From Candidatus Hydrogenedentota bacterium (GTDB taxonomy: Bacteria; Hydrogenedentota; Hydrogenedentia; Hydrogenedentales; SLHB01), in contig PUOI01000184.1 in NCBI GenBank assembly GCA_003552765.1, positions 1 through 7,655 on the forward strand: a stretch of 7,655 nt of DNA, read 5' to 3'. Of this stretch, positions 6,256 to 7,655 are shown in pieces (position 1 is the first letter of the stretch; every line of letters starts with the position of its first letter). Made by a program: the position numbers and the translations under genes. Below the pieces are notes generated by a model that ran no database searches, was not told where the DNA came from, and saw only the letters and a list, made by a program, of their open reading frames with translations.

Positions 6256-7134
6256 TCAGTCTTTGTTCTTCTCTTCTTCCGCCGGCGGTTCTGGCGGGGA
6301 TTGATTCGAGGCCGTGCTTTCCTTGTCCCCCTCGGCGTCCTGACCGTGTTCATGCTCAAGCTCATGGCGCAACTCGGCCTCGCGCGAGGGATGAAACGCG
6401 TCGGACGCTTCCGTCTCGTCATCCTCGGTGGGGAACGCCTCCGCAAGCACCGTGGGGGGCGTATCCCACTCGGATTCGCCGCTGTCAGCCGGTGTGGGGG
6501 AGTCAGCGGAAGGAGGCGTTTGTTCCTCGTCCGAGGTCTCTTCGTCCTCTTCAGGGGGCAGCGCTTCATCCATGAGACGGCCTTCTTCACCGTCGATGAT
6601 AATGCTCCGGACATCGAGAGAGATATCCGTCACTTCCTCGATTCCCAGGATGTTCAGCGCGGTGTTCGCGAGGGTGTCGCTAACGCGGTTCGCTGTTTCG
6701 GCGGCGCTGCCTTTGGAACTGGTACGAAGATAGACCTCGCCGCGAATCGCCGCCCGGCGGCTGTCCTTGCTGGGATGGACTTGGACGCGGATGTAGTTCA
6801 CTTCGGGCAGCATGCTGGCCATGCGGTTCAAGGATTCCTCCACCGAGCGCAGTTGAATGGCCACGCGGCCATGAGCGCCGGGGACAATGATGCGTTTGCG
6901 GCCCCGGCCGATGCCGTCCGCGGGGAGAAGGGCCATGACCGCGAACACGGTAAGCGGGAGCCCAATGAGCAGTTGCAGCAGAAGGCTCAAGAATCCCGTA
7001 GGCGGCTCGAAAAGGTTCGATGTGAACTGAGCGACGGCGCCTACGCCGGGAATCCACGAAAAGACAAGCAGAAGCCCCGCAAGCAGGGCCATCCCGCACA
7101 TGAAGCGCTGGACAATGAAATGAAAAAGATTCAT
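6256..7134 (-). CDS. amaP: AmaP-like membrane anchor with Asp23-type domain and acidic tail
   Basis: The 292-aa protein has two N-terminal hydrophobic helices (about 7-30 and 47-70), a basic stop at RGRKR (77-81), then a soluble domain (about 85-180) that resembles a degenerate Asp23/DUF322 fold (VRVQVHPS-like strand near 115-121, ANRVSDTLANTALNILGIEEV, ISLDVRSIII). This is the plan of AmaP, which in Staphylococcus aureus anchors Asp23 at the membrane. The last 110 residues are an acidic, low-complexity tail rich in Glu, Asp, Pro and Ser, likely disordered and cytoplasmic. Such a long tail is unlike the short AmaPs I know. AAAGGA lies 7 nt ahead of the start, and the ATGA overlap with asp23 (7131-7134) implies coupled translation and a shared complex. 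The family call rests on topology and neighbour. The exact role in envelope stress is inferred. Confidence 0.75.
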   Translation of the reverse strand: MNLFHFIVQRFMCGMALLAGLLLVFSWIPGVGAVAQFTSNLFEPPTGFLSLLLQLLIGLPLTVFAVMALLPADGIGRGRKRIIVPGAHGRVAIQLRSVEESLNRMASMLPEVNYIRVQVHPSKDSRRAAIRGEVYLRTSSKGSAAETANRVSDTLANTALNILGIEEVTDISLDVRSIIIDGEEGRLMDEALPPEEDEETSDEEQTPPSADSPTPADSGESEWDTPPTVLAEAFPTEDDETEASDAFHPSREAELRHELEHEHGQDAEGDKESTASNQSPPEPPAEEEKNKD

Positions 7135-7502
7135 CCCGCATTCCTTTCAGGCTCTGGCGGGGCCGCTTCACCGTCGAATTCGACATCCGCGATGTATACG
7201 TTGATCTGGCCCACGGGCTGATCGGACATGGCGCGGATACCCGTGAGCACGGATTCCTGGATGGCGGGTCCCAAGGCGCGGAGATCGGCGCCGTAGCGGA
7301 TGACCACCGAGATATCCAGCCGCAAACTGCCATCCTCTTCCAGACGCGACACCACGCCCGGGACCTTGGTCATGCCCAACCGTCCCGAGAACCCCGCGCT
7401 CATTCTCACCACGCCTTCCTGCTGTTGAGTCTCGTGCGCGGCGACCTTGGCATACACAGCCAAGTCCACCTCGTGCTTACCCAAGGCGACTGAATCATTC
7501 AT
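7131..7502 (-). CDS. Asp23/Gls24 family envelope stress protein
   Basis: The 123-aa protein has the DUF322 pattern: an N-terminal helix VDLAVYAKVAAHETQQQEGV, the turn GVVRMSAG (30-37), a strand-helix unit LDISVVIRYG (62-71) followed by ADLRALGPAIQESVLTGIRAM, and the closing strand QINVYIADVEF (99-109). Members are abundant cytoplasmic proteins that gather at the membrane and affect cell-envelope homeostasis. Their biochemical activity is not settled. The GGAG ribosome site is 10 nt upstream of the ATG. The gene begins 30 nt after the accC stop, an order (accC then an Asp23 paralogue such as YqhY) also known from Bacillus and its relatives, where that paralogue is linked to lipid synthesis. 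The next gene probably supplies its membrane anchor. Confidence 0.88.
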   Translation of the reverse strand: MNDSVALGKHEVDLAVYAKVAAHETQQQEGVVRMSAGFSGRLGMTKVPGVVSRLEEDGSLRLDISVVIRYGADLRALGPAIQESVLTGIRAMSDQPVGQINVYIADVEFDGEAAPPEPERNAG

Positions 7503-7532
7503 GGCAGTGCTTCTCCGCGCCCGGAATAGCCG

Positions 7533-7655
7533 TTACTTCGTCTTCGGGACGAAGCTGTCAATCAGCGATGGCGTCAGTTCGCCGCTTCGGAAACTGTCGC
7601 TGCGCACGATGCGTGCGCAAAGCCGCGCCGTATTCTTCATCCCCTCGGTCGTGAA
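7533..7655 (-). CDS. accC: C-terminal end of acetyl-CoA carboxylase biotin carboxylase (partial)
   Basis: Only the last 40 codons are inside the window; the gene continues beyond the right edge. The fragment reads FTTEGMKNTARLCARIVR followed by SDSFRSGELTPSLIDSFVPK and stops at TAA. It matches the AccC C-terminal pattern of EGxxT, a short helix, then an F-x-SGE-x-x-T-x-x-(L/I) motif and a final F. AccC carboxylates the biotin on AccB using ATP and bicarbonate, starting malonyl-CoA formation for fatty acids. Related carboxylases (pyruvate or propionyl-CoA type) share this end. The asp23 gene 30 nt downstream supports accC. Residues such as Asn8 and Cys13 differ from the common VKTTIP-type sequence. 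Confidence 0.72.
   Translation of the reverse strand, partial: FTTEGMKNTARLCARIVRSDSFRSGELTPSLIDSFVPKTK

Noticed and set aside
6199..7221. Plus-strand open frame of 340 codons opposite the AmaP-like and Asp23 genes
   Set aside because: It lies antisense to two genes that have clear family features and overlapping start/stop signals. Its translation has no recognisable domain and reflects the codon bias of the opposite strand.

Overview
The window looks like chromosomal core-gene sequence from a moderately GC-rich, probably uncultivated bacterium. Most genes are housekeeping or biosynthetic, with spacings of a few bases to a few tens of bases. The lineage cannot be fixed from the sequence. 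An accC-asp23-amaP order is best known from Gram-positive bacteria, while short palindromic intergenic repeats like those seen here are common in environmental genomes. I did not recognise a new defence, toxin or mobile system. The unusual material is in the intergenic repeats and in an acidic-tailed AmaP-like membrane protein.

Layout. Bases 1-457 hold no convincing gene, but they carry a 12-bp inverted repeat and a compact twin-hairpin element. The plus strand then encodes ruvA (458-1069) and ruvB (1073-2095), 3 nt apart, which form the branch-migration motor for Holliday junctions. A 150-nt gap with a perfect TATAAT box leads to a stand-alone PilZ-domain protein (2246-2602). The plus-strand block converges on a minus-strand block at about 2603-2638, where a 7-bp stem spans both stop codons.

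The minus strand, read in its own direction from the right edge, encodes the C-terminus of the biotin carboxylase AccC, an Asp23/Gls24 protein, an AmaP-like membrane protein (4-nt overlap with asp23), hisF, then a 328-nt intergenic region with a palindromic MITE-like repeat. After that come hisI, trpE and trpG (4-nt overlap).

How the genes fit together. HisF and HisI are two histidine-pathway enzymes. Their partners HisH, HisA and others are not in the window. TrpE and TrpG form anthranilate synthase, the first committed step of tryptophan synthesis. Histidine synthesis starts from PRPP and the second tryptophan step also consumes PRPP, so grouping them makes metabolic sense. AccC, Asp23 and AmaP connect fatty-acid precursor supply with an envelope-associated protein pair. 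All of the enzymes keep their recognisable catalytic motifs, and no gene appears broken.
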